Positions 49,808 to 61,760 of a DNA stretch of 64,000 nucleotides are shown here, piece by piece (within the stretch, counting starts at the first letter, position 1; each line of letters begins with the position of its first letter). The notes under the pieces were generated by a model. It was given only the letters and a program-made list of their open reading frames with translations. It had not been told where the DNA came from and made no database searches. The translations under genes were made by a program, and so were the position numbers. The DNA is from Amyloporia xantha (lineage: Eukaryota > Basidiomycota > Agaricomycetes > Polyporales > Adustoporiaceae), in contig JAYKKR010000006.1 in NCBI GenBank assembly GCA_036971615.1, forward strand, positions 1,364,001-1,428,000. The letters are read 5' to 3'.

Positions 49808-52800
49808 TTAGTAGCTGGAACCATTCGCCTAAAGTGTAGGCTCTTAGCGAAGCGACCATGCGCCAAGCTATCTAGATACTCACCTTATCTCTCAACTGCG
49901 AGACGAATTGCTGATAACTGGGCAAAACATCTGCGCGGTCCTGGATGAGGCAGCTGAGAGCCCAGAGACGCAGGGGAGGTTCTCCATCCTCCTTAACGAT
50001 GTAAAGGTGAGGGTAATATGGTCCGCGGCGCATCTCTCTTGTCTTCTGAATGACCGCGTTGACACGTTGCGAGAACGGGTTATCCAATATGGGCAAGGTC
50101 GTCTAGCGAGGCAGAATGAAATTCAGCCAAAGACATCTGACATAGGAGTCAATGCACTGACCTTTCCGCCGCGAAGGACTTCGTAATTTGGCAAACCGAA
50201 GACGTCCATGACGAGCTGTGGCACCGCATCGCGCCCAACCCACAGGAATATGGTCTGCCCATCCTCGATGAGGAACAAGCCATGGCGCTCCAGCCGCTCC
50301 GAAGTAAGAGGAAGAGGCGGTGGCAAGATTACGCCGTGTTCGCCGACAGTGCCGCACTGTATGAATTGCATAATGAATACAAGGGTCGCGCTAAACAAAT
50401 AACTGCTTACCTCGGGTGGCATATTATGTAGCGAGTAGAAGGTGGGGTAGATATACGGGACGAGCAATTGCGAGGGCATCGAGGTAAGCAGTGCCTGAGC
50501 ATATGCCCGCAGATCAGGCGGTATCTGTGCACTCTGTCGGATGCCCACCTACAAGACCCAGAACCATGCATATCTTTAGCGCGAATATTATCAGTGATAA
50601 AGTCGAAGCACTAACGTTTTTCAGCAGACCCAGTACCAGAACGGGTAGCATCTTGAGGTTCTCCGCAATCGCCAGCTGCGCACTAGCCCCTGCGCCTGCA
50701 GCGGTCATGCTCGCCTTATACGCCTGGAGGATCTCGACCATTTTGCTGAATAGCGCGTCGCGTGCATCCTCGAGCTTGTGCGTGATTGAACGCTCGACGG
50801 CCTTGTTCGCAAGAAGCGTCGCGAGAGCGACTTGGTCCGCCGAGGCGAACACCTCCGAGAGATTGTTCGTCGTTGGCAATGCAAGCGTAACGACGCGTAT
50901 TCGGCGCTCCCCTACGGCGGTCACATTGTTCGGTCAAGTCAACTGGAATGCAGTAACGTCGGAATCGACTTACCGTAACAGGTGGTGTGAAGTATAGCCG
51001 TCTGGAAAACAACAAACGGTGAAGTGATCGTGTCCTCGATCTGCACCTCGATAGCATACGACTGGTCCTGCGGCACCGCAGGCATCGCGAGTAGGTCCGT
51101 CGAACGTACAAAGAAGTTACCGTGGAAAGATGACATGCGCAGGTCTACATCAGTCAAGATGAGTAAACGGGATTATACGATAGGACGTGTGAGTGAGTGG
51201 CACCAGGAAATCACGTACTTTTGGTAGCGCGAACACGCATGACTGCCTCAAGCATGATTGGCATCGCAAGCACTTCACCGAATTCATGTGCGAATTTGAC
51301 GGCATCTTCAGTACGAGAAGCGTTAAAGGCGGGATAGAAATACGTTTGACCGGATGTATAGTGGGGAAGGCACGCTAGAGATCACCAAGTAATGTGAACA
51401 CACCAACCTCTCGAAGACGAGGAGAAAGTCGCTAATTGCCAACATACCGAGGGTCGCAACATCCTGGTAAGCCGCGCTGAACAAGAACATATCCACAGAC
51501 ACCTGTGCCCGTGAGCACTCGATAGCAAACGTCTTGTAGAATGACGATGCGGCTTGTAGCAGGCCAGATTCCTGCGCCCGACGACACGTGAGCTAAATAG
51601 AGATAGCAAGAAAGCCACATTCCGCACCTTCGACGTGCCCAGAACTTTGGGATCCTCTCTGTTTTTGAGGGCGCCGGCGCCGAGCGAAGGCAGACTCGAC
51701 GACAGAACCATGATCTTTCCACCAATGGGGGCCTACAACGGGATCAGCCAGAGTCATCGTAGGACACTGAACGATCATACGAACCATTAATTTGAAGCCA
51801 GCCTGCAACGCAGGACCAAGCGCACTGCCGATGGTGTGGTTATCCTGGAACATATCGCTCAAGCGGCCCAGAAGGGACTCGAGCGACGCGCGAGCTTCCG
51901 TCAGGTTGACGAGGAGGTCAGTGGGTTTCGGCAAGAAGACGTCCTCAATGTCCGACACGACGAGCATCGACGACTCGGTTGAGCCAGGCTAGTGCGCGAG
52001 ATCACAAATATCGGAGTCAACGGCAAGTCATAGGCACACGCGTATCCAGAGACTCACAGCCATGGAGAAGAAGTAGAGTGATACATCAAAGGCGATGATG
52101 GCCACCTTCGTGCGCGCGTCTTCGTTCGGGATGCGGTCGAGGTTCTCGAGAAGCGTACGGGTCGCGGTCGCGACCATGCCGGACGTCACCGCCATGTGGC
52201 TCACGTCGATGAGGAAGATGTACACCGCCGGCTGCGGCGGGCGCACCATATACTCCGTCGGCGCGACGAACTCGACAACAGAGTGGTTGAGCTCCGCGCG
52301 TGCCCACCGGTCTCCAGGTTGATTCCGCACCTGGTCCCAATCGAACAATTGTGGGACCTCGTTGGACATATTGCACATGCAGCAGCGCCAGCTGCGGTGC
52401 ATTAGTTGACCCTCGTCGTGTGGAAATAGCAAAGAACAACGCACCGATTACCCCCGTCTATAAACTGAACATACGGATTGATGTAGGTTCGGCAACGCCT
52501 ACAACGCGCAATGACCGTGTCCGTCACGAGTGGGACAGGGTCATCACCCTCCTTCAGGGAACGGTATGGCGTGAGGATGAGCGCGAGCGGGATCTTGGAC
52601 TTGTTCAAGAGCGAGTTCGACACAGGCACCGCGTTGAGCGTGCAGCGCTGATAGGACGGGTCTGCGTTCGCGTATGGCGACGGCGAAACACTTGCATTGG
52701 GCGGGAGGCAGATCTCAGGCGGCGGGCGGTGCAGCTCGCGCGGGTCCGGCGGCGACGCGAGCAGGTTCGCGGTGTACAGCGTGGGGCGCTTCACCCCGTT

Positions 52801-53394
52801 GACATTCATCGCCCCGAACTGATCGGCCAACGCACCTACGCCCACAGGTGCGACTGGGGGTTGCTGACCAAAACCAGGCGCGTTGATGTACTCTGGCTCA
52901 GGCGGGGGAGCAGCACCACCGAAGTATCCTCCTTGCGAGCCCTGCATCTGCTGCTGCTGGAACTGGTTTTCGGCGGCCAGCCCAGGCGTGAAGAGCTGCG
53001 CGGGCTGAGGCTGCGGGGCAGCTGCGCCATACGATGCACCGGCCGCGGCGAGTCCGTCGTTTGCTCCATAATACGCCTGCGTCTGACCTGCAGCATACTG
53101 ACGGCGCTTTCCGTGGTGTGTCGTTGCAGGTGGGGGTGACACAGAGGGCGACAGATTACCCAGCTCGGGGTTCATCGTCGGTATTTCCCATTGCGACCGA
53201 CCTGTAGCGGTCTCTGTAGACGAACGCGCATTAGCAAAATGCCTACGACTCGGGTGCCGGCGTGATACCAATGAATATATAACGCTGAGCGGTTGGGTCC
53301 CTGGAAGAACTTCAGAGCTTGTATGACGGTTAAACCGTGGAAACTCACCACTCTGCAGCCCAGCCTGGAGGCAATTGCTGGGACGGAGAGGCCA
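49808..53394 (-). CDS. SEC24: COPII coat protein Sec24 with N-terminal WW domain
   Basis: Cargo-binding subunit of the COPII coat, on the ER exit-site membrane. The conserved zinc finger reads [11 protein letters not shown]...WRCCMC (an intron falls between GNR and WRCC), followed by [11 protein letters not shown]. The trunk starts [20 protein letters not shown], then [38 protein letters not shown] and [20 protein letters not shown]. The helical and gelsolin-like parts include LPSQ-type [18 protein letters not shown] and [20 protein letters not shown]. The end is [14 protein letters not shown]. At the 5' end three small exons (53394-53348, 53300-53269, 53213 onward) join in phase to encode [20 protein letters not shown] and [11 protein letters not shown], a complete WW domain with both Trp residues. 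A Gln/Pro/Gly-rich disordered region then leads into the zinc finger. Confidence 0.93.
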
Positions 53395-54650
53395 TTTACG
53401 TGCAGTTGAAGGTTGGGAGAGGATGCGAAACACTGATCACGACACGCGCGACACGTCTGCTAATAAACTTGGATTTATACTCTATATTCACACGCGACAC
53501 GTCACAATCCTGTACAACTTGTAAACCCCACGTCTCGAAGACTTATAATTGAATTAGTGTGGCTAAGATCAGTCTACGTGTCTATTTCGCCGTTGCCTAT
53601 GGTGCAGTCTTCAATGTGTCTGTCTCACTGAGCGAGAGTGAGGAAATCCGACGAGCCTGTACTATATTGTTATACATAGCAGAGGTAATTTACTTTATTT
53701 ACACAGCTAAATAAATGACACGTAATTTAGGGTCAAGTTCATCGAAGCTAGTTTTCCATGCCTCACAGTGCCTTTGGTATTCAATCATCGCAAGTGCGGT
53801 AGAATTTTTGATTAGCCCGGTAGGTGCTCCGGACCCGTACGAATTATTACTTTCTGGTAAGCCTACTATTAGACTCGCATACTATGGTGGCATCTTCCCC
53901 TTCGGGCGCCTGAAAGAGGCCCAGCTACTCTCCTATCTTCAAGATATGTTACGTATCCCTCCGAATCGAATGCATGATTGTTATAAAAAAGGCTCGCAAC
54001 AAGAAAGGAAGTATCCACGCCTCTTGACCGGCAAATAATGTAAACATCGGGAGCAACCCAGCATTTAAACTGGTAGTCTTTCATGATTTGCGCCCCCTCG
54101 AGCAGTTCGTCGTACAGTAGACCAATAGGGTTAACTTCGGATCCAAGTTTGGACAGGCGCACGTCGGGGATCTCCATCATTCATTTGCCCCGCATTGCAC
54201 AGGGTGCATAGCCTGTTTTATACCTGAGCAAATCATGAATGATTTCCTGAGCAAAATCATTCTTTGCTACACATTTTTCTCGTAGAAAAATGTGAGATCT
54301 TTCTTAGTTTATTCATGAATTTATCATATTTCCAAGTTTTGCTCATATTTTGTATCACATATTGACATAAGGAAAAACGAGATAAAAGAATGATTCTTTC
54401 TAAGATAAGTTTCTTGATTTTTCAAGCACTAAAATGGGCTATGCACCCAGTGTTGATTGCTATTGAAATCAGTAGTCTGACGTCTCCGACTCGGATACGT
54501 GCTTGCGCCTCCTCAGCTCGTCGTACGTGTTGCGTACGTGTCACCTCGTGCCCATCTCACGCGACTACTGAAGAGCGGTGGTGTATTTCTATATGTACAT
54601 ATGTTGACTTGTAGTACAGAAACGAGACGGGTTGGCTTATCCACGCATCG
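53395..54650. other. Intergenic, AT-rich, with hairpin and a possible gene fragment
   Basis: The divergent 5' flanks of SEC24 and the first MFS gene. A minus frame at 53869-54180 begins MMEIPDVRLSKLGSEVNPIG and is coherent for about 50 residues, but it has no identified family and no partner exon. At 54270-54294 an 11-base stem with a 3-base loop (cacatttttct / agaaaaatgtg) forms a hairpin within very AT-rich sequence. Further short inverted copies of 'aatcattcttt' lie on either side. Confidence 0.4.
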
Positions 54651-56853
54651 ATGGCTGCAACGACGTCCACTGAAGCACTGCCCTCTACTTCGATCAGAGC
54701 CCGGTCTCCTCACCCCCCTCATTCTGCCAACTCGATCGAGCTCGCGGAGGTAGGCCAGAGTGCAGGCTTGTCCAAGCAAAGCAGCGTGGTGGCGTCTGAA
54801 CGCTCTCCGAGTCGATCTGGGTCACCTTCCAGCCGTAATCATGCACACAAGCGCAACGCCCGCATCCAGTTCGCGACGATGTGCTGGTCCCTATTCGTTG
54901 CTGGATGGAACGATGGAACAACAGGGCCATTGCTTCCACGTATCCAGAAGGTTTACCATGTAGGCACAAAATCGTGATATATTCTTCGGTGATCGTTTCG
55001 TCGAATTCAGAGCACTGTCAGGTCGGATTTGCTATCGTGTCGTTGATCTTCGTGTTCAATTGCCTGGTACGTTTGTCTCAAGCCTGCAGGTCGGCCTGCT
55101 CTCGAGGCATCTACCTAAGGAGCGATGCAGGGGTTCATCACGGCAGCCATGGCGAATGTTGCCCTGACAGACAGATTCGGCTTCGGGACGGTATGTTCTG
55201 TCTTGTTGAATTCACTGTAGGCGACCATGCCCATGTGTCTTGCTAGGTCATGGTGATAGGTACAACTGATTGACTTATGATCTTGCATGAGGCCTTATGA
55301 CCTAATTTCTACGCAGGCGCTGTCGCACAGATGGTCGCTTATGCGATCGAGGCGGCTGCCCCTCCGTTCCCGGCGTTTGTGTTGGGGTACGCCATCAACG
55401 GCTTTGGCATGTCTCTGCAAGTGCGCACACTACGTTAATAATTTAGTGACAAGGAAGTTCGTGCTGACCCTTGGGATCCGTGCCGGTTAGGACGCCGGTG
55501 CGAACGGCTATGTGAGCTGCCTCACAGACGGCGCCGAAACCAAAATGGGTGTCATGCACGCTGTCTATGGCAAGTGATCGGTCCAAATCCCTCACTCCGT
55601 GCGCGAGCGCACATATTGAATCAGGGTTTTCATCCAGGCCTCGGCGCGCTCTGTGCCCCGCTCGTGGCGACGCAGTTCGCGCAGCGCTCGCGGTGGTCCT
55701 TCCACTACCTCATCTCCCTCGGCGTTGCCTCTATCAACACTGTTCTCCTAATCATCGTACTCCGTTTCCGGACACAGGACGGTCAGGGCTTGTTAAACAT
55801 CCTTTTACTTACGCAGTGAACTAACATTGCCCACATAGAGTGCCTCGCCATTATCGGTCAGACTCCTCCTGAAGAGAAGACAAACGCGGATGGCACTCCG
55901 GCCACAGGTGGCAGTAAGACCAAGTACAAGCAGATGTTCCGTCTGCGGGCTCTACATCTTCTCGCGTTATTTATCTTCATTTATGTCGGCGTCGAAGTTA
56001 CTATTGGCGGTGAGTGAATGCTGTTCCATTTATTTACCGTATCTAATGCAGTGCCATATCTCCCCGCCACACCATGGAACAGGATGGATCGTGACGTACG
56101 TGATCGACGTCCGTTCAGGCGGTCCGTCATCTGGGTACATCTCGGCAGGATTCTTCGGAGGTAACGCACCTGACTTCACTTCCGCACTCCATCCTAATGC
56201 TTCTCCATCATAGGTCTCACACTTGGCCGCGTTGCCCTCCTATGGGTAAATCAGAAGGTAGCGAACTGCTTTCCGTGCACGCTCTTTCGCTCACACCAGT
56301 CCGCCCGCGCCTCCCGCTCGCATAGGTCGGCGAACGGCGCATCATCTTCATATACGGCCTCCTCGCGATCGGGTAAACGCCGTCTCCACCCACCCACTCC
56401 CCCAACCCCACACTGACAACCCTCACCCCCGCCGTAGACTCGAGCTGGTGGTCTGGCTCGTGCCCTCTCTGATAGGCGGTGCCGTCGCCGTGTCGCTCGT
56501 CGGCGTGCTCCTCGGGCCCATCTACCCGATAGCGATGAACCACTCCGGGCGCGTGCTCCCGCAATGGCTCCTCACGGGCTGCATCGGGTGGATCGCGGGC
56601 GTCGGCCAGGCCGGCTCGGCGTTCTTGCCGTTCCTCACGGGTATCTTGGCAGCGAAGGAGGGCATCGCGAGCTTGCAGCCGTTGTGAGTGTCCGTCGTAT
56701 CTTTGAGACTACGAGTCGTCCAGAGCGTTCGGTGCTGCGAGCGTTGAGCGGATTGGGTGTCTGACATTATATACTCTCAGGTTGGTGGCGATGATGGGGT
56801 GCATGGTTCTGCTTTGGGCTGCCGTCCCTGGTCACTCACCAAGACAAGATTAA
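54651..56853 (+). CDS. MFS transporter, Bsc6-like group
   Basis: A major facilitator with a long Ser-rich cytosolic N-terminus (about 75 residues) before ARIQFATMCWSLFVAGWNDG (helix 1). Further blocks: GFITAAMANVALTDRFGFG, VAYAIEAAAPPFPAFVLGYA, then QDAGANGYVSCL with TKMGVMHAVYGLGALCAPLV. Later come WIVTYVIDVRSGGPSSGYIS, LLGPIYPIAMNHSGRVLPQW and GQAGSAFLPFLTGILAAKEG, ending PGHSPRQD. The QDA.ANGYV and TKMG..HA.YG.GAL strings resemble fungal transporters annotated as bypass-of-stop-codon protein 6; the substrate is unknown. Between FGT and AVAQMV the frame is kept only by a 13-base exon (55247-55259, encoding VMVI). It is convergent with the second MFS gene. Confidence 0.85.
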
Positions 56854-57195
56854 TGGTTCCTCACCGTGTGTAACGCTTCATCAAAGGTACTCCCATTTAC
56901 ACACAATTGCGACAGGTATCCTCAAGGAGAATAGTTTTTGAGTTCGGCTACCTTGCATCCGTCGAGACCAGTAGTAACATTGACTACCTCATTAACATAC
57001 CACTCACTGTAATGTGCCACTAACTGGTAGCCATTAACAAGTCGGAAAGTATCCGTGTTAACTGGCTCAACGAGCTGAGCCTTTTTCTTAAAATAAATAG
57101 TTATTATAGCCTACGACGGCCGCTCCTACCATAGCAAGAAGAAAGTGACTATGCTACATGCTCTACGATGATGGGGATATCGACGAACCCTAATA
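56854..57195. other. Convergent intergenic region between MFS genes
   Basis: The 3' flanks of the two transporters. AT-rich around 57090, with no other feature recognised. Confidence 0.5.
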
Positions 57196-60100
57196 CTAAT
57201 ACTTGCTCCTTTCTCGGATTTTCTCTCCGTGAAAGTAGAGGTATATGGGAAAAGGAATTCCGATCACGATACTTAATCCTGTGGACGGTGTGAGGCGCGC
57301 CGAATGGTGACACCAGAGAAGAACAGACCTGCGAGCAGAGAATCCCCCGGTCCGTTTCCAAGAGCTGCGTACATCGGGCCTGTTGCAGGTGTCAGTGTCA
57401 GCGTCAGTGGATGTATGCTGATATCGCTACAACAAAAACCCACCCGCAAACAACGGGAATCCGAAGCCGAATAAGCTCCTGAAAGACGAGGTGTACTGAT
57501 CAGCGAACAATAGGCTGTCTCCGACGACGTCTGCCTTACCTCAGAACCTGGCGAGAAACAGTCAGCAAGTAGGCATATGACTGGACAACTATCGACAACT
57601 CACTGAAGCAGCAGCCAGAGCGCTTGCGGCAAACTCGAACGCATCTACAAGGTACAACTGAAGAGCCAATAAATTCGACCGACTAGAACAGATCAAAGCA
57701 CCACCTACTTGAATGGACAAATATGCCATCATCAATCCAAGACCGAAGATGCCTATCGATTATGGCGTCAGTAGAAGCACAATGACATAGCGCGAAGCAC
57801 ATACCAGTTCCGATGATCTGCAACGTCGACAATCAGCACGAGGTAGAATACATAGTCAAGAAAAGCAAATCAATTACCGGCATAATCCAGAACGTATGTG
57901 CCTGCGCCGACCATCCATACCAGCTGCAATGCAATGCGTGCGTGAGAATCATTACACACTGGACTGGCAGGAATTGGACGTACAACAAGCCGATGGGCAC
58001 GAAGAAAGAACACACGATCAGGCCAGGGATCCTCATCTCGGGCTTTCCCACTCCGCCGTTCTTGTCGGCAAGCTGTGAGAAGCGAATGCAAGCTCAGCGC
58101 GGAATGTTCCTCCCTCGAGAAGATCGAAGCAATAACGCACGTATTTATAGAGCATGTTCCCGTATCGCGCCCCTATGAAGCTGCCGATGATGAACCCGAT
58201 CCCGAGGCCGAGGTAGCACAGCCCCTCTATCCCGGGGCTGAAGCCATACACCGTCGAGAACAAGTTCGGGAACGTGGCGAACATGAGGTAATATATACCT
58301 GCGCACCGTCCACACCATCAGACCACACCCCTCCAGCGCGCAGAAACACAAGGGACTGCACGAACCGTAGATGAACGCCAGATACATCGACAGCATGAAG
58401 CAGATGCTCGACCGGACGAGGAGGACCGCCGGCCGCGTGAGGTTGATCCAGAGGAGGTTCATCTTCGCCTTCGCCGAGGTGTCCGCGAGGGCCTGCTCCA
58501 GCGCCTCGTCCTCCTCCGAGCTGACGTTCTTGCGCTTCCGACGCAGCAGGATGACGGGTGCGTACGTCTCTTTTAGGAACGGGAGCGCGATGACTGACGC
58601 AAGGCCGCACTAATGATCATAGCAGGTGACACTGGCACGGTCAGTGCGCGCTTCAGGTAGGAACGTATGGCAATTGGACGAACCGTGGCCGCGATGACGA
58701 CAAACACCCATTTGAAACCGATCGTCTCGGTGATGAATCCACCTGCAACGGCGCATTTATTCACCAAAAAACAAAGATGCCAACTGAGAGAATACCCACC
58801 CGCAATAGGGCCCACCGTCGGGCCTACAAGTGGACCAATCACTATAAAAGGCTGAGCAGTCAGAAGAGCCACGCAGTACATGGACGGTGCCAACCAACCC
58901 AGAAGAGCCATCGCGGTGCCCCGGTCTTGCGGCAGGTACATATCCGCAATCACGGAGCCCCCGATTCCGCTGTAAACGAAGAAGAGGTCAGGAATGACAT
59001 GTTCATGACATGTTCATGCACAACACTGGCACAGCCGCCCAAGTAAGCCGTAGCCAGCATAGCCTCCCAGTCATTTTTTCTCGTTGCCCGCAGGGCGGCT
59101 ACCTACAGCTACGGCCTACCTGTTTCCCGGTAGCAAAATATGGTGTGACGTACACGGAAGCAGAACCCCCCCAGCCGGCGAGGAACCGGAACCCTATCAA
59201 GTCCGCCGTGTTCGGCGCGAACGCACACCCTATGCTGTTCAAATAATGTTTCGTCAGCCATGTAGGGCCCCGCGACGCGTTGCGGGATGACACACTTGGA
59301 CCCCAACAGGAGGACATTGGCTAAATGGAGGACCTGCACAAGTGAACGGCGTCAGAACGCCAATCCGGTGCACCCAGCTCAGCTCAGGTGGGAGAGGCGG
59401 TGCGCACCCAGACTCGCCCGTACATCTCGCTCAGAGGTCCGAAGAAGAGCGGGCCTGTGCGGTGTGTTTTGTGTGGGTTAGCTCAATAGCTCAGGGCTGA
59501 GACGAGGGACGCGACGCACCGATGGCGAACGAGAGCAGGAAAATGGAGAGCGTCATCGCTTCGATCGTCGAGCTCTGTATCCCATAGTGAACCGCGATGG
59601 CCGGCAGACTGGGTTCACTGCATCAGGAAACGCAACAGGCTGGAAAAAACGGCAGCGCTTACCTCGGCGCCATCATCGACGAGCTCAAGGGCGACACGAA
59701 CGAGTACAAGCTGTGTGATCGGGGATGAATGTCACTGTTATTTCCGCTTGTTCAAGAGTTCTGAGAACGGAATGCACCTGACGATCGCGGTGCACGTCCA
59801 CTTCCTCGCGCCACTCCAATTACGAGGGTTTTCTGGGTCGTTCGCCCAGTCCATGACATCCGCCTTCTCGTTCCTTTCCTCCTCCGGCGCCTCTGCCTGC
59901 CCTGTGAGCTGCTTCTCGGCGTCCTTCTCGGCGTCCATCGTCTCCATAGATTTCGCGTGACGGGGATGGCCATCGTTATCGACCGCAATGGTGCTCATAG
60001 AAATGGCATGACGAGAGGGGATGTCGTTGTTGACCGCGAGGGTGTCCATGGAAATGGCGTGGCGGGGCAGGTTCGCATTACGGGTTGCCAGTGTGTCCAT

Positions 60101-60208
60101 TGAAATCGCTTGACGAGGGGCGCGGTTATCACTGACGGCGAGGTGGTCCATGGATACGGCGTGGCGGGGGGCGATATGGATATCGGCGGGGAGATCGTCG
60201 GACGACAT
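57196..60208 (-). CDS. MFS transporter, DHA1 drug:proton antiporter type
   Basis: A probable 12-helix plasma-membrane exporter. The cytosolic N-terminus (residues 14-93) consists of five 17-residue repeats around RHAISMDTLAV. It is followed by DWANDPENPRNWSGARKW, the usual DHA1 lead-in to helix 1, SLYSFVSPLSSSMMAPS, motif A GPLFFGPLSEMYGRV, NIGCAFAPNTADLIGFRFLA-like sequence, SVIADMYLPQDRGTAMALL and VIGPLVGPTVGPIAGGFITE. After the loop (RRKRKNVSSEEDE) come GLCYLGLGIGFIIGSFIGAR and DAFEFAASALAAAS. An eight-base exon (57547-57540) gives VLR before SLFGFGFPLFAGPMYAALGN. The end is YLYFHGEKIRERSKY. The gene has many short introns and appears intact. Substrate not inferred. Confidence 0.87.
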
Positions 60209-61760
60209 GGCTTGTCTAGAGCGGGGTGCAGCAGGAGACGGTTATATTTGTCGAGAAGCGACTGGAGGGCACCCCGAGTGCGTTGGGGAAGAAGTTTAGG
60301 ACAAGGGACAAAGTGCGTGGAGCGTTCGTTGCAGTGGGCAGCGGGCGCGTTTTGACAGCATTCTGCGTATAGGACTTCCAGCCGAGCGCGTCGCAGGCCA
60401 GTAAGCCCCAGTGAATAATATCTGTCGCTGGTGTATCCTGCGAGTAAGCGCAACTGAATAAGAGAATGCACGATATTACAACTCCCGAGATACCGGGGAT
60501 ACGAGGTGATTTATAACTGTCATGTGGGTGCCATTGACAGCTGTGCACAGACGGAAGAGGAAAGCAGCACAACTTGTAGAGTCGTACCGCGCGGCAATTT
60601 GAAACTGCACCCTCAGCGGTGACCGGTGATAGGTCGAGTCTCATTTGGGCTAGCTCTGGATCCAGGCGCTTTGTGCTGTGATATGAGAAGTGAGCTGTAG
60701 CCTCGGAGAAGCGGTATCATGAAATGAAGACAACGCCATTTCAGCATGCGACACAACGGACTGTGACGTTAGTATCATGAAAAACTGAAGTGCTCATAGA
60801 CTTAAGCTTGGATCTAGTGGCGCAACAGCCCTTGAGGAGAGGTCATCAGCTGCGCATGCGTCTGACAGGCTGTCAGAATGGACGCACAATGCCCGCGATG
60901 AGAACCCAATGCCAATTTCTAGAGCACTTCTGAGGAATTCGAATACTTATGATAAGTCTTATTCAATGCCAGCTTTACATTAAAGGAATCATCCCTTGGA
61001 AAAGAAACATAACTGGCTTGCGCTCTATTTGTGGAAAATTGCCACGTGTACCTGGGTCTCCGGTGATGATATCGCGTCGCAAATGCTGTTGTTCTACGAG
61101 CTCGCGGTGTCATGGAGAAAAATAACGTACTGTGTGAAGGAGAGTGGTACATGTCTGCACTCTGGAAACCGAACGCGTCGCTCCTTCGCTAATGCACAAT
61201 GACTGGTAGCAGGACGTGTGTCACATTTGAATGGCAGAGTTTGGGCAGAATTCAGACAGGCAACGGGCAAGAATTTCTCGATCTCGATCAAAATCTGCGG
61301 CCGTCGACCACTCGTTTCGGTCGCGGAGTTGCAACTTTACGTCATTTCGACATTTGCCTCCGTATACGTACCCTGACTTATGTAAGCAGAGACAACAGCA
61401 TGTTCAGCAAGTCATGTACTCAAGACATGCACGCCGCACCCATATGCATATGACACACTCTCGTGTCTTATGTCCAATGTGCTATCGATGTTGTCCATAC
61501 TTTTTTGGCTCAATCTTTTCCAAGCTTGTCACGGCGTCCAAAAGACGACGGCCGTGAATCGATTAGCAAATAGTCACCAAGTCCGATTCGGTGTATAGGT
61601 AATGACTTCAGAACGCGTGACTGTTACGAATTTCATCTGGCTGTATCTGCACCACGCAGCGAGCTGTGGCAGACAGACTTAAGATGGCCGTCCACCCTCT
61701 TTTGCAACATCTCTCATTTCAACAACTTGTCCAACCCGCACAGCAAATTTACTTGATACC
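60209..61760. other. 1.55 kb intergenic region, divergent promoters
   Basis: The 5' flanks of the DHA1 transporter and the SDR gene. Frames up to 158 codons on the minus strand near 60000-60644 lie partly over the leader of the transporter and carry no motif. Nothing else is supported. Confidence 0.4.

Noticed and set aside
52300..53139. 279-codon plus-strand frame across SEC24
   Set aside because: Antisense to the Sec24 zinc finger and Gln-rich region; Arg-rich artefact of reverse reading.
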